Of a DNA stretch of 48,383 bases, positions 26,707-36,401 are shown one piece after another. The stretch spans positions 44,824 through 93,206 of the forward strand of contig JAMPBP010000001.1 in assembly GCA_023666645.1 (NCBI GenBank), read 5' to 3'. The DNA is from Clostridiales bacterium (lineage in GTDB: Bacteria > Bacteroidota > Bacteroidia > Bacteroidales > Muribaculaceae). A program made the position numbers and the translations under genes. The notes under the pieces were generated by a model. That model saw only the letters and a list, made by a program, of their open reading frames with translations, was not told where the DNA came from and made no database searches. Within the stretch, counting starts at the first letter, position 1, and every line of letters begins with the position of its first letter.

Positions 26707-29601
26707 ATGCAAAGCAAAGGAACATTAGGAAGCATCGTGTCAGGTGTTATCGCTATTTTCTTGGTTATCGTGTGTGTTTTCTACCTTTCATTCTCGATTG
26801 TCACCAATCATTTTGAAAAGAAAGCCGACGAGTATGCCTTGACAGTATCGGGTAACAGCGACGCTAATTCCGACGTCTACAAAGCTGCCCGCAAAACCTA
26901 CATGGACTCTATCGCCAAGACTCCCGTATGGATGGGCTACAACTTTAACGAAGTACAGAAGTGGGGCATAGGTCTCGGCCTCGACCTCAAAGGAGGTATG
27001 AACGTAACCTTGCAAGTGTCGATGCCCGATATACTCCGTGCGATGAAGGCCGAGGGCAAAGACGCCGCTTTCGACAAGGCAGTTGCCACCACCGATTCTC
27101 TTTATAAAGCACACCGCACCGACGATTTCGTAGGTACATTTGTCAAAGAATACCGCACAGCCGAGGGAAATGACCGACTGGCCGATCTTTCGGTAGTATT
27201 CCCCAATGTTGTGATGTCGGGCGACAACGACAGTAAGGCAGTTGACCGCCTTAAAGAGGAGGTCGTAAACCGTGTCAACAACTCTGCTACCAACGTGTTG
27301 CGCAACCGTATCGATGCTTTCGGTGTTGTTTCTCCCAATATCCAGGTGCTCAAAGGTAAGGATGGTCAGATTCTTCTTGAGCTTCCCGGTGTGAAGGACC
27401 AGCAGCGCATGACCGAGCTTATCAAGCGTTCGGCCAACCTGGAATTCTACGAGACATTCCAGGCCAAGGCTCCAGATATCATTGCCAAGCTCAACTCGCT
27501 CACCGCAGCTCAGCGCGCCAACACCAATTACAACGGTAAGGGCATAGGCGACTACATGCGTATCGGTCTTAACGGTGCTGCAATCGTAGGTCTCGCCCAG
27601 GCTTCCAACCGCTTCATGGTCGATTCGCTGCTGCGCTCGCCCGAAGCCCGCAACTATTTCGGTCCTGAGGTGGCATTCCGCTGGGCCAACAAGCCTATCA
27701 CTGATACCTCCAACAATATCGACTACTACTACCTGTATGCGTTGAAGACCAATGAAGGCCGTCCGGCGCTCGATGGACGTGTTGTTGTAAATGCCTATTC
27801 TGACTATGATCCCCACAGCGGTACCGGCAGCTACGTATCTATGCGTATGGATAATGACGGTGCCAAGCAGTGGGCTAAGATTACCGGCAACAACATAGGT
27901 TATCCTGTAGCAATTGTGCTTGACGACGTTGTTTACTCAGCTCCTAATGTAAATGGTGCTATCGAGGGCGGTTCGTCACAGATTACAGGTAACTTCACCG
28001 TTCAGGAGGCTCAGGACCTTGCCAATGTCCTCAAGAGCGGTAAGATGGACTTCAAGATTGACATTGTGAGCAGTATGACTGTAGGACCGTCGCTCGGTCA
28101 GCAGGCTATTGACTCGGGTATCACCTCGTTTATCGTGGCTCTGATACTCCTTATGATATTCATGATCTGCATCTACGGCTGGATTCCTGGCATGGTTGCC
28201 AATCTGGGTCTCGTGTTCAACCTGTTCTTCACCATCGGTATACTGTCGTCGTTCCAGGCCGTGCTCACCCTCTCGGGTATAGCCGGTATCGTCCTTGCTT
28301 TGGGTATGGCTGTCGATGCCAATGTGCTTATCTTTGAACGTTCCAAAGAGGAACTCCGTGCCGGCAAGAATGTGCGCAGTGCTATCTCTGATGGCTACTC
28401 CAACGCTTTCTCGGCTATCTTTGACTCCAACTTGACTTCAATCATAACAGGTTTGATTCTCCTGTATTTCGGTACAGGTCCCATCAAGGGTTTCGCAACA
28501 ACTCTCATCATCGGTATCGTTTGCTCATTCTTCACCGCTGTTTACCTTACCCGTATCGTCTTCATCATCGGTGCCAAGAAAAAAGCCTTCCAGGCTATCA
28601 CATTCGATACCCCCATCTCGCGCAAACTCTTCGTCAACTCGAAGTATAACTTCCTTGGCCAGATGAAGAAAGCAGCCTGCATCGTGGGAGCCTTCATCAT
28701 CATCGTCATCGTATCGTTTGTAGTGCGTGGCCTCAATCCAGGTATCGATTTCTCGGGTGGCCGCAACTATATTGTAAAATGCGAGACAACAGCCGATCCC
28801 TATGCAATACGTGATGCATTGGCCGACAAGTTTGCCGGTTCTTCACTGAGTGTCATCAATATCATGGAGCAGAACCAGGTGCGTGTATCGACCAACTATA
28901 AGATTGATGCTCCCGAGGATGCCGAGGCTATCGATGCAGAGATCACCCACATACTCTATGACACCCTCAAGGGTATGAACCTCATCGGTGACATGGACTA
29001 TGACCACTTCTCGACACTCGACGATACCAAAGGTGTACTCTCGTCGGCAACCGTAGGTCCTACAGTAGCTGATGACATGCGTACTGCAGCCTATATCGCT
29101 GTGACACTCTCGCTGCTGGCAATGTTCCTGTATATCCTTATACGTTTCCGCAACATCGCCTTCTCGCTCGGTGCACTTGCCGCTGTAGCTTTCACAGCTT
29201 TCACAATTGTAGGTGTATATTCAATAGGCTATGACTTCCTTCCCTTCTCAATGGAGGTTGACCAGACTTTCATAGCTGCGATACTTACGATAATCGGTTA
29301 TCAGATCAATGATACCGTGGTTGTGTTTGACCGCGTGCGTGAGAATATCTCGCTCTATCCCAAGCAGGACTTCTTCACTACCATCAATAAGTCGTTGAAC
29401 TCGACATTGGGTCGTACGATCATGACTTCGGTATCGACATTGCTGGTGCTCCTGTGTATCTTCATTCTTGGTGGTGATTCGATACGCAGCTTCGTATTCG
29501 CAATGTTGTTTGGTGTGATTACCGGTACATTGTCAACTTTGTTTATCGCAACACCTGTAGCTTATCTTGTAGGACGCAAGAAAATAGGCTCCAAGGCTTA
29601 A
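26707..29601 (+). CDS. secDF: Protein translocase subunit SecDF (fused SecD-SecF)
   Basis: This 964-residue membrane protein pulls secreted proteins out of the SecYEG channel with the proton gradient. The SecD half has one N-terminal membrane segment, the GLGLDLKGGMNVTLQV motif near residue 88, a large periplasmic part, and five further segments with 'GMAVDANVLIFERSKEELR'. The SecF half begins near residue 640, with 'LNPGIDFSGGRNYIV' and a final cluster of segments including 'TIIGYQINDTVVVFDRVREN'. Fusion of the two is normal in Bacteroidetes. It is monocistronic. Confidence 0.96.
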   Translation: MQSKGTLGSIVSGVIAIFLVIVCVFYLSFSIVTNHFEKKADEYALTVSGNSDANSDVYKAARKTYMDSIAKTPVWMGYNFNEVQKWGIGLGLDLKGGMNVTLQVSMPDILRAMKAEGKDAAFDKAVATTDSLYKAHRTDDFVGTFVKEYRTAEGNDRLADLSVVFPNVVMSGDNDSKAVDRLKEEVVNRVNNSATNVLRNRIDAFGVVSPNIQVLKGKDGQILLELPGVKDQQRMTELIKRSANLEFYETFQAKAPDIIAKLNSLTAAQRANTNYNGKGIGDYMRIGLNGAAIVGLAQASNRFMVDSLLRSPEARNYFGPEVAFRWANKPITDTSNNIDYYYLYALKTNEGRPALDGRVVVNAYSDYDPHSGTGSYVSMRMDNDGAKQWAKITGNNIGYPVAIVLDDVVYSAPNVNGAIEGGSSQITGNFTVQEAQDLANVLKSGKMDFKIDIVSSMTVGPSLGQQAIDSGITSFIVALILLMIFMICIYGWIPGMVANLGLVFNLFFTIGILSSFQAVLTLSGIAGIVLALGMAVDANVLIFERSKEELRAGKNVRSAISDGYSNAFSAIFDSNLTSIITGLILLYFGTGPIKGFATTLIIGIVCSFFTAVYLTRIVFIIGAKKKAFQAITFDTPISRKLFVNSKYNFLGQMKKAACIVGAFIIIVIVSFVVRGLNPGIDFSGGRNYIVKCETTADPYAIRDALADKFAGSSLSVINIMEQNQVRVSTNYKIDAPEDAEAIDAEITHILYDTLKGMNLIGDMDYDHFSTLDDTKGVLSSATVGPTVADDMRTAAYIAVTLSLLAMFLYILIRFRNIAFSLGALAAVAFTAFTIVGVYSIGYDFLPFSMEVDQTFIAAILTIIGYQINDTVVVFDRVRENISLYPKQDFFTTINKSLNSTLGRTIMTSVSTLLVLLCIFILGGDSIRSFVFAMLFGVITGTLSTLFIATPVAYLVGRKKIGSKA

Positions 29602-29618
29602 GAAATAATCCCAACCCC

Positions 29619-29702
29619 GTCGGGAGCCTTCCCCCACCACCCATTCCCCAGGCTCCCGACACTTCAACCGCCACGATGACAACTCATCGTGGCGGTTTTT
29701 TT
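29619..29702 (+). terminator. Double-hairpin terminator after secDF
   Basis: Two stems follow each other. GTCGGGAGCCT (29619-29629) pairs with AGGCTCCCGAC (29650-29660). AACCGCCACGATGA (29666-29679) pairs with TCATCGTGGCGGTT (29684-29697), ending in a run of seven T. The second is a strong intrinsic terminator. Confidence 0.9.
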
Positions 29703-29787
29703 ACCAAAAATGCTCTATTCTGCACATGTGGTAAATGGAATTATTGCTAACTTTAGCCCAAAATATTCACTTACAAAATTCTACTAC

Positions 29788-31347
29788 ATGAAATTCTATT
29801 CTATCGCAGCAGCATTGATGCTCGTATCAACTTCGGGTTTTGCTGCCACTGACAAGGCTGTAGTTACCCTTAACGACAGCCCGTTTGCAACCGATACAAT
29901 CATGCCTGAGATTTACGGGCAGTTTGCTGAACATCTGGGCACATGTATTTATGGAGGTCTGTGGGTAGGTCCCGAGTCGACAATACCCAATACCAATGGA
30001 TATCGTAATGATGTGCTTCAGGCACTTCGCGAGTTGAAGGTGCCGGTGTTGCGCTGGCCCGGAGGCTGTTTTGCTGATGAGTATCACTGGATGGACGGTG
30101 TAGGTCCCAAAGAGAATCGTCCGCGTATGGTCAACAACAACTGGGGCGGCACGGTCGAGGATAACTCGTTTGGCACTCACGAATTTTTCAACCTGTGTGA
30201 GTTGCTCGGCTGCGAGCCATATCTCAGCGGCAATGTAGGTTCCGGAACCGTAGAGGAACTTGCCAAATGGGTGGAATACATCACGGCTAAGGATGGACCT
30301 ATGGCAACACTGCGCAAACAGAACGGTCGTGAGGAACCATGGCATTTGAAGTATCTGGGTGTAGGCAACGAGTCGTGGGGATGTGGTGGTGACATGCTCG
30401 CGCCATATTATGCCGATCTGTTTCGCCGTTATGGTGTATATTGCCGCAATTTTGACGGGAACAAACTATTCAAAATAGCTTCAGGAGCCAGCGACTATGA
30501 CTATGACTGGACTGAGACTCTGATGAAAAAAGCTGGTAGGCAGATGCACGGTATCTCGCTGCACTACTACACATGCTATACATGGAGCGGTTCAAAGGGG
30601 CATGCACTTGATTTTACCGATGACCAGTATTACTGGACGATAGGAAAGTGTCTCGAAATTGAAGATGTGGTGAAACGTCACGCTGCCATCATGGATGTGT
30701 ATGATCCCAATAAACGTGTCGCTCTCCTTGTCGACGAGTGGGGTACATGGTGGGACGAGGAACCCGGTACAATCAAGGGGCATCTGTATCAACAGAATAC
30801 CATGCGTGATGCTATGGTAGCCGCCTTGTCGCTGAATGTGTTCCATAAGTTTACCGACCGTGTGCGTATGACCAATATTGCACAGATTGCCAATGTGCTC
30901 CAGTCGATGGTGCTTACCAAAGGAGACCAGATGGTGCTCACACCTACCTATTATGTTTTCAAGATGTATGTGCCTCACCAGGGCGCCCGTGTCATTCCAA
31001 CCCATATAGAAAGCAAGACGATGAAAGCCGAGAATGAGCGTGGAAAGCGTCCCCGCACATTCCAGACTGTCAGTGCTACAGCTTCTGAAAAAGATGGGGT
31101 AGTGACTGTGTCGCTCACCAATGTCGACCTCTCCAACGACTGTGAGGTTGAGGTGAATCTTGGTGCACTCGCCACCAGGAAAGTGACTGGCATGATTCTC
31201 ACTTCAAGGAATATAGCTGATTATAACGATTTCGGCAAGCCTGAGATGGTAGCTCCTAAGCCTTTTGACGGAGCTAAGATCAAGGGCAATACCCTCACTG
31301 TAAAGATGCCCGCAAAGTCGATCGTGTCCTTGACGCTGACTAAATAA
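29788..31347 (+). CDS. GH51 alpha-L-arabinofuranosidase, secreted
   Basis: The 519-residue protein removes terminal arabinofuranose from arabinan, arabinoxylan or arabinogalactan side chains. A signal peptide (about residues 1-19) without a lipobox suggests a periplasmic location. The GH51 fold shows [11 protein letters not shown] (41-51), '[15 protein letters not shown]' (87-101), the acid/base Glu 195 in [11 protein letters not shown], and the nucleophile Glu 317 in [11 protein letters not shown] chose ATG 29788 because the signal peptide starts there. The longer frame to 29689 lies inside the secDF terminator. TAACTTTA (29748-29755) is a one-mismatch -7 box. It is separated from the GH30 gene by recA and secDF. 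Confidence 0.92.
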   Translation: MKFYSIAAALMLVSTSGFAATDKAVVTLNDSPFATDTIMPEIYGQFAEHLGTCIYGGLWVGPESTIPNTNGYRNDVLQALRELKVPVLRWPGGCFADEYHWMDGVGPKENRPRMVNNNWGGTVEDNSFGTHEFFNLCELLGCEPYLSGNVGSGTVEELAKWVEYITAKDGPMATLRKQNGREEPWHLKYLGVGNESWGCGGDMLAPYYADLFRRYGVYCRNFDGNKLFKIASGASDYDYDWTETLMKKAGRQMHGISLHYYTCYTWSGSKGHALDFTDDQYYWTIGKCLEIEDVVKRHAAIMDVYDPNKRVALLVDEWGTWWDEEPGTIKGHLYQQNTMRDAMVAALSLNVFHKFTDRVRMTNIAQIANVLQSMVLTKGDQMVLTPTYYVFKMYVPHQGARVIPTHIESKTMKAENERGKRPRTFQTVSATASEKDGVVTVSLTNVDLSNDCEVEVNLGALATRKVTGMILTSRNIADYNDFGKPEMVAPKPFDGAKIKGNTLTVKMPAKSIVSLTLTK

Positions 31348-31408
31348 GTTCAGTCGTAATTCCCGGGTGTCGAATCACCGAAGCAAGTTACATTGTAAAT
31401 ACTTTTTG

Positions 31409-31446
31409 GTCCGCTCTGAAAATTTCGGTTTTCAGAGCGGACTTTA
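31409..31446 (+). terminator. Bidirectional terminator between the GH51 and DUF3943 genes
   Basis: GTCCGCTCTGAAAA (31409-31422) pairs perfectly with TTTTCAGAGCGGAC (31429-31442) across a 6-base loop. T residues follow on the plus strand, and A residues precede it, so it can serve both convergent genes. Confidence 0.85.
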
Positions 31447-31494
31447 TATTTGTGTAATCCGCATTGTTGTAAAAGGGATATCGGCTGACTATGG

Positions 31495-32370
31495 TCAGAA
31501 TGTCAGTTTCATTGACAGGGTAGGAGCCTGGCCGCCGAGACCGTCGGGAGTCAGTGTCAGACTCGAATCAAGCTGGATTTTGTGACGCTCTTGCCAGCCA
31601 TGGGCATCGTTGCCGCGGAAGTATCCGAGAAACTCATTTACCGGATCGAGCAGAAATGCTGTGACATATCCTAAGGCCTTGGAGCCCAACAGCCGGTAGT
31701 CATGTTCCACTATGTAGCGCTTCGCAAGATAGAAGCTTTCGCCCAATAGCCAGCCACCCAGCGGAGTGATGATCAAGTCTTGCCACGATGGTATTTCCAT
31801 AAAGGCTTCGATACCATATTCCCAGAACAAGGTCGACACGGCAAATCCATACAGAGCGGAATACCACATGTTGAAACCTTGTGAGCGTGCGCTCATATAA
31901 TAGGCAGCCCCGGCATAGGGATGAAGCACATAGTTGAAGATGGCGTCATCACCGTCCCAGTGAGGGCCGTTCATGACGTGATTGTAGTAGCGTTCAAACA
32001 TAGGTGTCTGAGTCTCCTCCTTCTTGTTCCAGTTGGTCGCGTTTTCCGGCAACAGGTCGAGTATTACCAGCGCTGTTATTCCGCCGCCGATCAATACTGC
32101 AGTGTTACCGGCAAGTCTATGGTAGTTTGGATAGTTGGCCGAGATGGAGTAGGGCATGTCATATATACACGGCTGCTTGTTGCTTGATTTTATCTTGACC
32201 GTTGGATTGACAGTTATCTGGGAATTGTCGATCGAATCAAGCTCGTAGTCCTGCTCTTCGATGAGTTCGTCGCGCGTATCGTCATCGATATCATCGATAA
32301 CGTTCTGAGCCCGAACTGACATGAGCCCAAGAAGCGCGGTTACCAATAGTGTGACGAATGTACGTTTCAT
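31495..32370 (-). CDS. DUF3943-family envelope protein
   Basis: The 291-residue protein has a signal peptide (residues 1-21, ending VRAQ) and an acidic segment (about 24-48). Its second half is the DUF3943 pattern: a Trp/Tyr-rich stretch with 'NYVLHPYAGAAYYMSARSQG' near residues 145-164 and 'FWEYGIEAFMEIPSWQDL' near 180-197. The function of the family is not established. Hydrophobic segments are short and separated, so it may be an outer-membrane or membrane-associated protein. It has its own consensus promoter, divergent from the mrp operon. Confidence 0.75.
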   Translation of the reverse strand: MKRTFVTLLVTALLGLMSVRAQNVIDDIDDDTRDELIEEQDYELDSIDNSQITVNPTVKIKSSNKQPCIYDMPYSISANYPNYHRLAGNTAVLIGGGITALVILDLLPENATNWNKKEETQTPMFERYYNHVMNGPHWDGDDAIFNYVLHPYAGAAYYMSARSQGFNMWYSALYGFAVSTLFWEYGIEAFMEIPSWQDLIITPLGGWLLGESFYLAKRYIVEHDYRLLGSKALGYVTAFLLDPVNEFLGYFRGNDAHGWQERHKIQLDSSLTLTPDGLGGQAPTLSMKLTF

Positions 32371-32448
32371 AGTATAGTGTTTTAAATAGTTGATGCGCGT
32401 AACAAATATGTTTATTTATTGTTACAATAATGTAACAACCGAAACCGA

Positions 32449-32480
32449 CAAATATATTGTGCGGAGGTTGAAGATTCAAA
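32449..32480 (-). promoter_or_regulatory. Promoter of the DUF3943 gene
   Basis: On the minus strand, TTTG (32477-32480), 20 bases, and TATATTTG (32449-32456) form a full-consensus promoter. Transcription should start near 32442, giving a leader of about 72 bases. Confidence 0.8.
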
Positions 32481-32491
32481 AATTATTAACA

Positions 32492-32523
32492 TTTGGTAAT
32501 TAGCGTGCAAATGATTAATTTCG
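32492..32523 (+). promoter_or_regulatory. Promoter of the mrp-ribF operon
   Basis: TTTG (32492-32495), 20 bases, and TAATTTCG (32516-32523), one mismatch from the -7 consensus. It lies back to back with the DUF3943 promoter; the two -33 boxes are 11 bases apart. The leader is about 30 bases. Confidence 0.75.
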
Positions 32524-32558
32524 CAAATTCAATAGATAAAAACCTGTAGAATACTGAT

Positions 32559-33665
32559 ATGGAACAGAGACTATACCCCAACCTTATACTTGACGCATTG
32601 AAGAATGTGCGTTACCCGGCGAGTGGCAAGAACATAGTGGAATCGGACATGGTGGAGGATGATATACGCATAGATGGCAACAAGGTGTCGTTCTCGCTCA
32701 TTTTTGAGCGTCCTACCGATCCATTCATCAAGTCGATTGTGAGAGCCTCGGAGGCCGCTATAAATACCTATATAGGTCCATGGGTCGATGTAAAGGGTAA
32801 TATTGCGGTCAAGACCCGGGTACAGGCCCCACAGCCGGCCGAGCGTCCGCTGAAGGGTGTCAAGAACATCATTGGCATATCCTCGGGCAAAGGGGGTGTA
32901 GGCAAGTCGACTGTGGCTTCCAATCTTGCAGTGGCTCTGGCTCGTGAGGGTTACCGTGTAGGATTGCTCGATGCCGACATTTTCGGTCCATCAATGCCCA
33001 AGATGTTTGGTCTTGAGGAAGAGGAACTTTATATGCACCATGTCGACGGCAGGGAACTTATTATCCCGGCTTTCAAATATGGAGTGAAACTGTTGTCGAT
33101 AGGTTTCCTGGTCGATAAGAATGCTCCCGTGTTGTGGCGCGGTGGCATGGCTTCCAATGCCTTGAAGCAACTTATAACCGATGCTGACTGGGGCGAGCTT
33201 GATTATTTCCTCATTGATATGCCTCCCGGTACAAGCGACATACATCTCACTCTGGTACAGACACTGCCAATCACGGGTGCTGTGATTGTGACGACACCCC
33301 AGCAGGTCGCCCTGGCAGATGCCCGCAAGGGTATCGCGATGTTTACAGGTGACAAGGTCAATGTGCCTATACTCGGTCTTGTCGAGAACATGGCGTGGTT
33401 CACCCCCGAGCCACACCCTGACGAGCGTTATTACATCTTTGGTCGCGAGGGTGGTGTGAAGCTTGCCGAGGAACTGAAGGTGAGATTGCTCGCCCAGATT
33501 CCGATTGTAGGTTCCATATGTGACCATGGCGACGGTGGAGAGCCTATAGCGCTGGGTGAGACCGTGGCTTCACAGGCGTTCCTGCATCTGGCCCACGAGG
33601 TGGTTGATGCCATCGATGAGCGCAACAAAACACTTCCTCCCACTACCAAAGTTGAATTGAAATGA
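32559..33665 (+). CDS. mrp: Mrp/ApbC-type Fe-S cluster carrier ATPase
   Basis: The 368-residue protein moves iron-sulfur clusters to apoproteins. An N-terminal MIP18-like domain (about 1-85) precedes the ATPase domain, which has the deviant Walker A GKGGVGKST (residues 110-118) and DMPPGTSDIHLT. In many Mrp proteins a CxxC pair near residue 285 binds the cluster. Here that place reads NMAWFTPEPHPDERYYIFG and has no cysteine. I believe the loss is shared with related Bacteroidetes, so the protein may bind clusters by other residues. It is the first gene of a five-gene operon and overlaps aroQ by 4 bases (ATGA). Confidence 0.9.
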   Translation: MEQRLYPNLILDALKNVRYPASGKNIVESDMVEDDIRIDGNKVSFSLIFERPTDPFIKSIVRASEAAINTYIGPWVDVKGNIAVKTRVQAPQPAERPLKGVKNIIGISSGKGGVGKSTVASNLAVALAREGYRVGLLDADIFGPSMPKMFGLEEEELYMHHVDGRELIIPAFKYGVKLLSIGFLVDKNAPVLWRGGMASNALKQLITDADWGELDYFLIDMPPGTSDIHLTLVQTLPITGAVIVTTPQQVALADARKGIAMFTGDKVNVPILGLVENMAWFTPEPHPDERYYIFGREGGVKLAEELKVRLLAQIPIVGSICDHGDGGEPIALGETVASQAFLHLAHEVVDAIDERNKTLPPTTKVELK

Positions 33666-34105
33666 AACCCGAAATATTGATTATCAATGGCCCCAATCTC
33701 AATCTCGTGGGGCGTCGTGAGCCATCGATCTATGGTGACCGTTCCCTCGACGAGTATTTGGACAGGCTTGCTGCCTCGCTGTCAGGTGTTAAGATTACAC
33801 GGTGGCAATCTAATCATGAGGGGGATATTGTCGACATGCTCCATGAGAGCGGTTTCAATCATGATATCAAGGGCATAGTGCTCAATGCCGGAGCATATAC
33901 ACACACATCGCTTGCCATAGCCGATGCTATCGCTGCTATAGAAGTGCCGGTGGTCGAGGTTCATATAAGCAACATCGCAGCCCGTGAGAGCATACGTCAC
34001 ACTAGTATGATTACTTCCGTGTGCAAGGGTATCATCGCTGGTTTTGGACTTGACAGTTACAGGCTGGCTGTGATGTCGCTTCTTGATGATAATGCCGATG
34101 AGTGA
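33662..34105 (+). CDS. aroQ: Type II 3-dehydroquinate dehydratase
   Basis: AroQ performs the third step of the shikimate pathway. The 147-residue protein has INGPNLNLVGRREPSIYG with the catalytic Tyr in IYG, LNAGAYTHTS, and EVHISN carrying the catalytic His. The nearby segment reads AARESIRH where most relatives have HARExxRH. The arginines are kept. Size and motifs are normal for the dodecameric class. Its start overlaps the mrp stop, and its TGA overlaps the ATG of the next gene. Confidence 0.95.
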   Translation: MKPEILIINGPNLNLVGRREPSIYGDRSLDEYLDRLAASLSGVKITRWQSNHEGDIVDMLHESGFNHDIKGIVLNAGAYTHTSLAIADAIAAIEVPVVEVHISNIAARESIRHTSMITSVCKGIIAGFGLDSYRLAVMSLLDDNADE

Positions 34106-34737
34106 TGATGGATCTCGTGCAATACATACTCTCACACATTGACTCGGAGCCGCCTCACCTTAAGAAACTTGCACGCGATGTAAATCTCTACCTCCTGTAT
34201 CCGCGCATGTGTTCAGGCCATTTACAGGGGCGTACACTATGTATGCTCACACGTATGATCGCTCCGCTTCATGTGCTCGAACTGGGAACCTATGCCGGCT
34301 ACTCGGCTTTATGTATCGCTGAGGGGTTGCCCGCAGGCGGTCATCTCGACACGATTGAGATTGATGATGAGATGGAGGATTTCATCAGGGAGAGATTTGA
34401 CGCTTCCCCATATGGTGACCGTGTGACGCTCCACATAGGTGATGCCGCTAAGGTGTTCCACTGCCTGGATACCACCGAGTGGGATATGATATATATCGAT
34501 GCCAACAAACGTTGTTATACAGATTATTATGATATGGTGCTTCCGAGGCTCAAAAAGGGTGGCTACATCATAGCCGACAATACTTTATGGGACGGCAAGG
34601 TGACCGATACAAATGCCAACCATGATGCACAGACAATGGGGATAGCGGCTTTCAATGATTTGGTGGCTGCCGATGACAGGGTTGAAAAAGTGATTCTGCC
34701 GCTGCGCGATGGTTTGACCATAATAAGGAAAAAGTGA
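34105..34737 (+). CDS. SAM-dependent O-methyltransferase, family 3 (COMT-like)
   Basis: The 210-residue protein has motif I VLELGTYAGYSALCIAEGL (about residues 55-73), IEIDDEM for SAM ribose contact, 'WDMIYIDANKRCYTDYYD', and GGYIIADNTLWDGKV. These define the cation-dependent catechol-O-methyltransferase group. The substrate is unknown in bacteria of this type. The start is ATG 34105 (TGATG overlap with the aroQ stop); ATG 34108 is also possible. Confidence 0.88.
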   Translation: MMDLVQYILSHIDSEPPHLKKLARDVNLYLLYPRMCSGHLQGRTLCMLTRMIAPLHVLELGTYAGYSALCIAEGLPAGGHLDTIEIDDEMEDFIRERFDASPYGDRVTLHIGDAAKVFHCLDTTEWDMIYIDANKRCYTDYYDMVLPRLKKGGYIIADNTLWDGKVTDTNANHDAQTMGIAAFNDLVAADDRVEKVILPLRDGLTIIRKK

Positions 34738-34756
34738 TATTTAAACATTTAGATAT

Positions 34757-35365
34757 ATGATAAAGAATTTGTTGTTTGACCTTGGTGGGGTCATTATGGA
34801 TATTGAACGCTCGAGATGTGTGGAGGCTCTTAAGGAAATAGGTATGCCTCATCCCGAGGAAATGCTTGGCGATTATGGCCAGAAGGGCCCTTTCCTGGCG
34901 CTTGAACGTGGTGATATCACTCCTGCTGAGTTTCATCAACAGCTAAGGCCCTACTTTACCCGTAGGGTCACCGACGAGGAGATTGACAAGGCTTTCATGC
35001 GTTTTCTCGTGGGTATCCCCGTGGAGCGTCTCCGTGCCCTTGAGGTACTGAAAAATAAGGGCTACAGGATATATCTGTTGTCCAATACCAACGCTATAAT
35101 GTGGAATGGGTTTATAAAGGAGGAGTTTTGCAAGGATGGCCATGATATCAATCATTACTTTGACGGTATCATCGCTTCATTTGATGTGAAGTCCTACAAG
35201 CCCGAGGCTGCAATATTCAGGTCGGCCCAGGAACGTCTTGGTATCGTACCTGAGGAGACCCTTTTCTTTGACGATTCTCAGGCCAATCTTGACGGAGCGG
35301 CCAAGCTTGGATTTAATACTGCCCTGGTGACGCCCGACAAGGGGTTCATGGATTATGAACTCTGA
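34757..35365 (+). CDS. HAD-superfamily hydrolase (subfamily IA, YihX-like)
   Basis: The 202-residue protein starts with the HAD motif I in the form FDLGGVIMD, where the second Asp is Gly, as in YihX-type phosphatases. Motif II is LLSNTNA, motif III includes KPEAAIF, and motif IV is FFDDSQANLDGA. YihX acts on sugar phosphates such as alpha-glucose-1-phosphate; the substrate here is open. It is 19 bases after the methyltransferase. Confidence 0.85.
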   Translation: MIKNLLFDLGGVIMDIERSRCVEALKEIGMPHPEEMLGDYGQKGPFLALERGDITPAEFHQQLRPYFTRRVTDEEIDKAFMRFLVGIPVERLRALEVLKNKGYRIYLLSNTNAIMWNGFIKEEFCKDGHDINHYFDGIIASFDVKSYKPEAAIFRSAQERLGIVPEETLFFDDSQANLDGAAKLGFNTALVTPDKGFMDYEL

Positions 35366-35406
35366 GTCAGTGTTGCGTATTCTTTAGTTAAAGTTTTGAT
35401 GAGGTG

Positions 35407-36306
35407 ATGATGTCGAATGATGGTTATGCTGCTGTAGTAGGAACATTTGACGGTGTTCACTTGGGACACCGGTATCTGCTTGATGACTTGAAGAGCAGGG
35501 CATCGCGTCGCGGCCTGGGTACACGTATCTATACCTTTACAGGTCATCCTCTCACTACTCTATGTCCTGAACGCGCCCCTCGGCTTCTCACCACTGCAGT
35601 AGAAAAGCTTGAGCTTCTCGACTCCATAGGGGTTGACTTTGTTTATATGGCCGATTTCTCGACTGTCGCTTCCATGACGGCCCGTGAATATGTGGAGCTA
35701 CTCGCATCTCAAGGCGTGAGGTTGCTGTTGGTGGGACATGATAACCGTTTCGGAAGTGACGGGTTGGTTGAGTTTAGCCAGTTTGTCGAGGCTGCGCGTT
35801 GCACAGGTGTGGAAATCGAGCAAGCGGCCGAACTCACCACTCCCGACGGCCGCGATATAAATTCCTCCCGTATACGCTCGCTCATCACCGGTCACAATAT
35901 TTCACAGGCTAACGAGTTGTTGGGCTACGAGTACAGGCTCACCGGCAAGGTGGTGCACGGCAAGCAGCTGGGACGTACCATAGGATTTCCCACGGCCAAT
36001 GTCCAGTTGCCACCGTTATCGCAAAAATTGCAGGTGCCCAATGGTGTGTATGCCTGTCGCACTGTGATTGACGGAGAGACTATCCCTGTGATGGTGAATA
36101 TAGGTCACCGGCCCACGGTCGACCGGGCCGATAGCCTTACGTCAATCGAGGCCCATCTAATAGGCTATGATGCCGATTTATATGGGCAACTTCTCACACT
36201 GCGCTTCGTGAGGTTTCTGCGTCACGAGCAACGTTTCGCCTCGCTTGAGGAGCTTAAGGCGGCTCTTGTGTGTGACCGCGACGCCACGCTGGCGATTGTG
36301 CATTAA
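35407..36306 (+). CDS. ribF: Bifunctional riboflavin kinase / FMN adenylyltransferase
   Basis: RibF makes FMN and then FAD from riboflavin. The 299-residue protein has an adenylyltransferase domain with VVGTFDGVHLGH near the start, a second motif around 'INSSRIRSLI' (about residue 155), and a C-terminal kinase domain with GKVVHGKQLGRTIGFPTANV (about 180-199). The start is ATG 35407 or 35410; a GTG at 35404 is less likely. It is the last gene of the mrp operon, 41 bases after the HAD gene, and ends at a strong terminator. Confidence 0.95.
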   Translation: MMSNDGYAAVVGTFDGVHLGHRYLLDDLKSRASRRGLGTRIYTFTGHPLTTLCPERAPRLLTTAVEKLELLDSIGVDFVYMADFSTVASMTAREYVELLASQGVRLLLVGHDNRFGSDGLVEFSQFVEAARCTGVEIEQAAELTTPDGRDINSSRIRSLITGHNISQANELLGYEYRLTGKVVHGKQLGRTIGFPTANVQLPPLSQKLQVPNGVYACRTVIDGETIPVMVNIGHRPTVDRADSLTSIEAHLIGYDADLYGQLLTLRFVRFLRHEQRFASLEELKAALVCDRDATLAIVH

Positions 36307-36328
36307 GGGAGGACATACCATGGATTAA

Positions 36329-36365
36329 AAAAAAGGAAGAGGGGCCACGACCCCTCTTCTTTTTT
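36329..36365 (+). terminator. Bidirectional terminator between ribF and the PL26-like gene
   Basis: The core GGAAGAGGGG pairs with CCCCTCTTCT, flanked by A and T runs on either side (stem about 36330-36344 and 36351-36365, loop CCACGA). It serves the two convergent genes. Confidence 0.88.
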
Positions 36366-36401
36366 AACAATAAATCCATACATGATCTGTTGACGCTGTT
36401 T

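Noticed and set aside
26788-27816. 342-codon frame antisense to secDF
   Set aside because: Shadow; secDF motifs are unambiguous on the plus strand.
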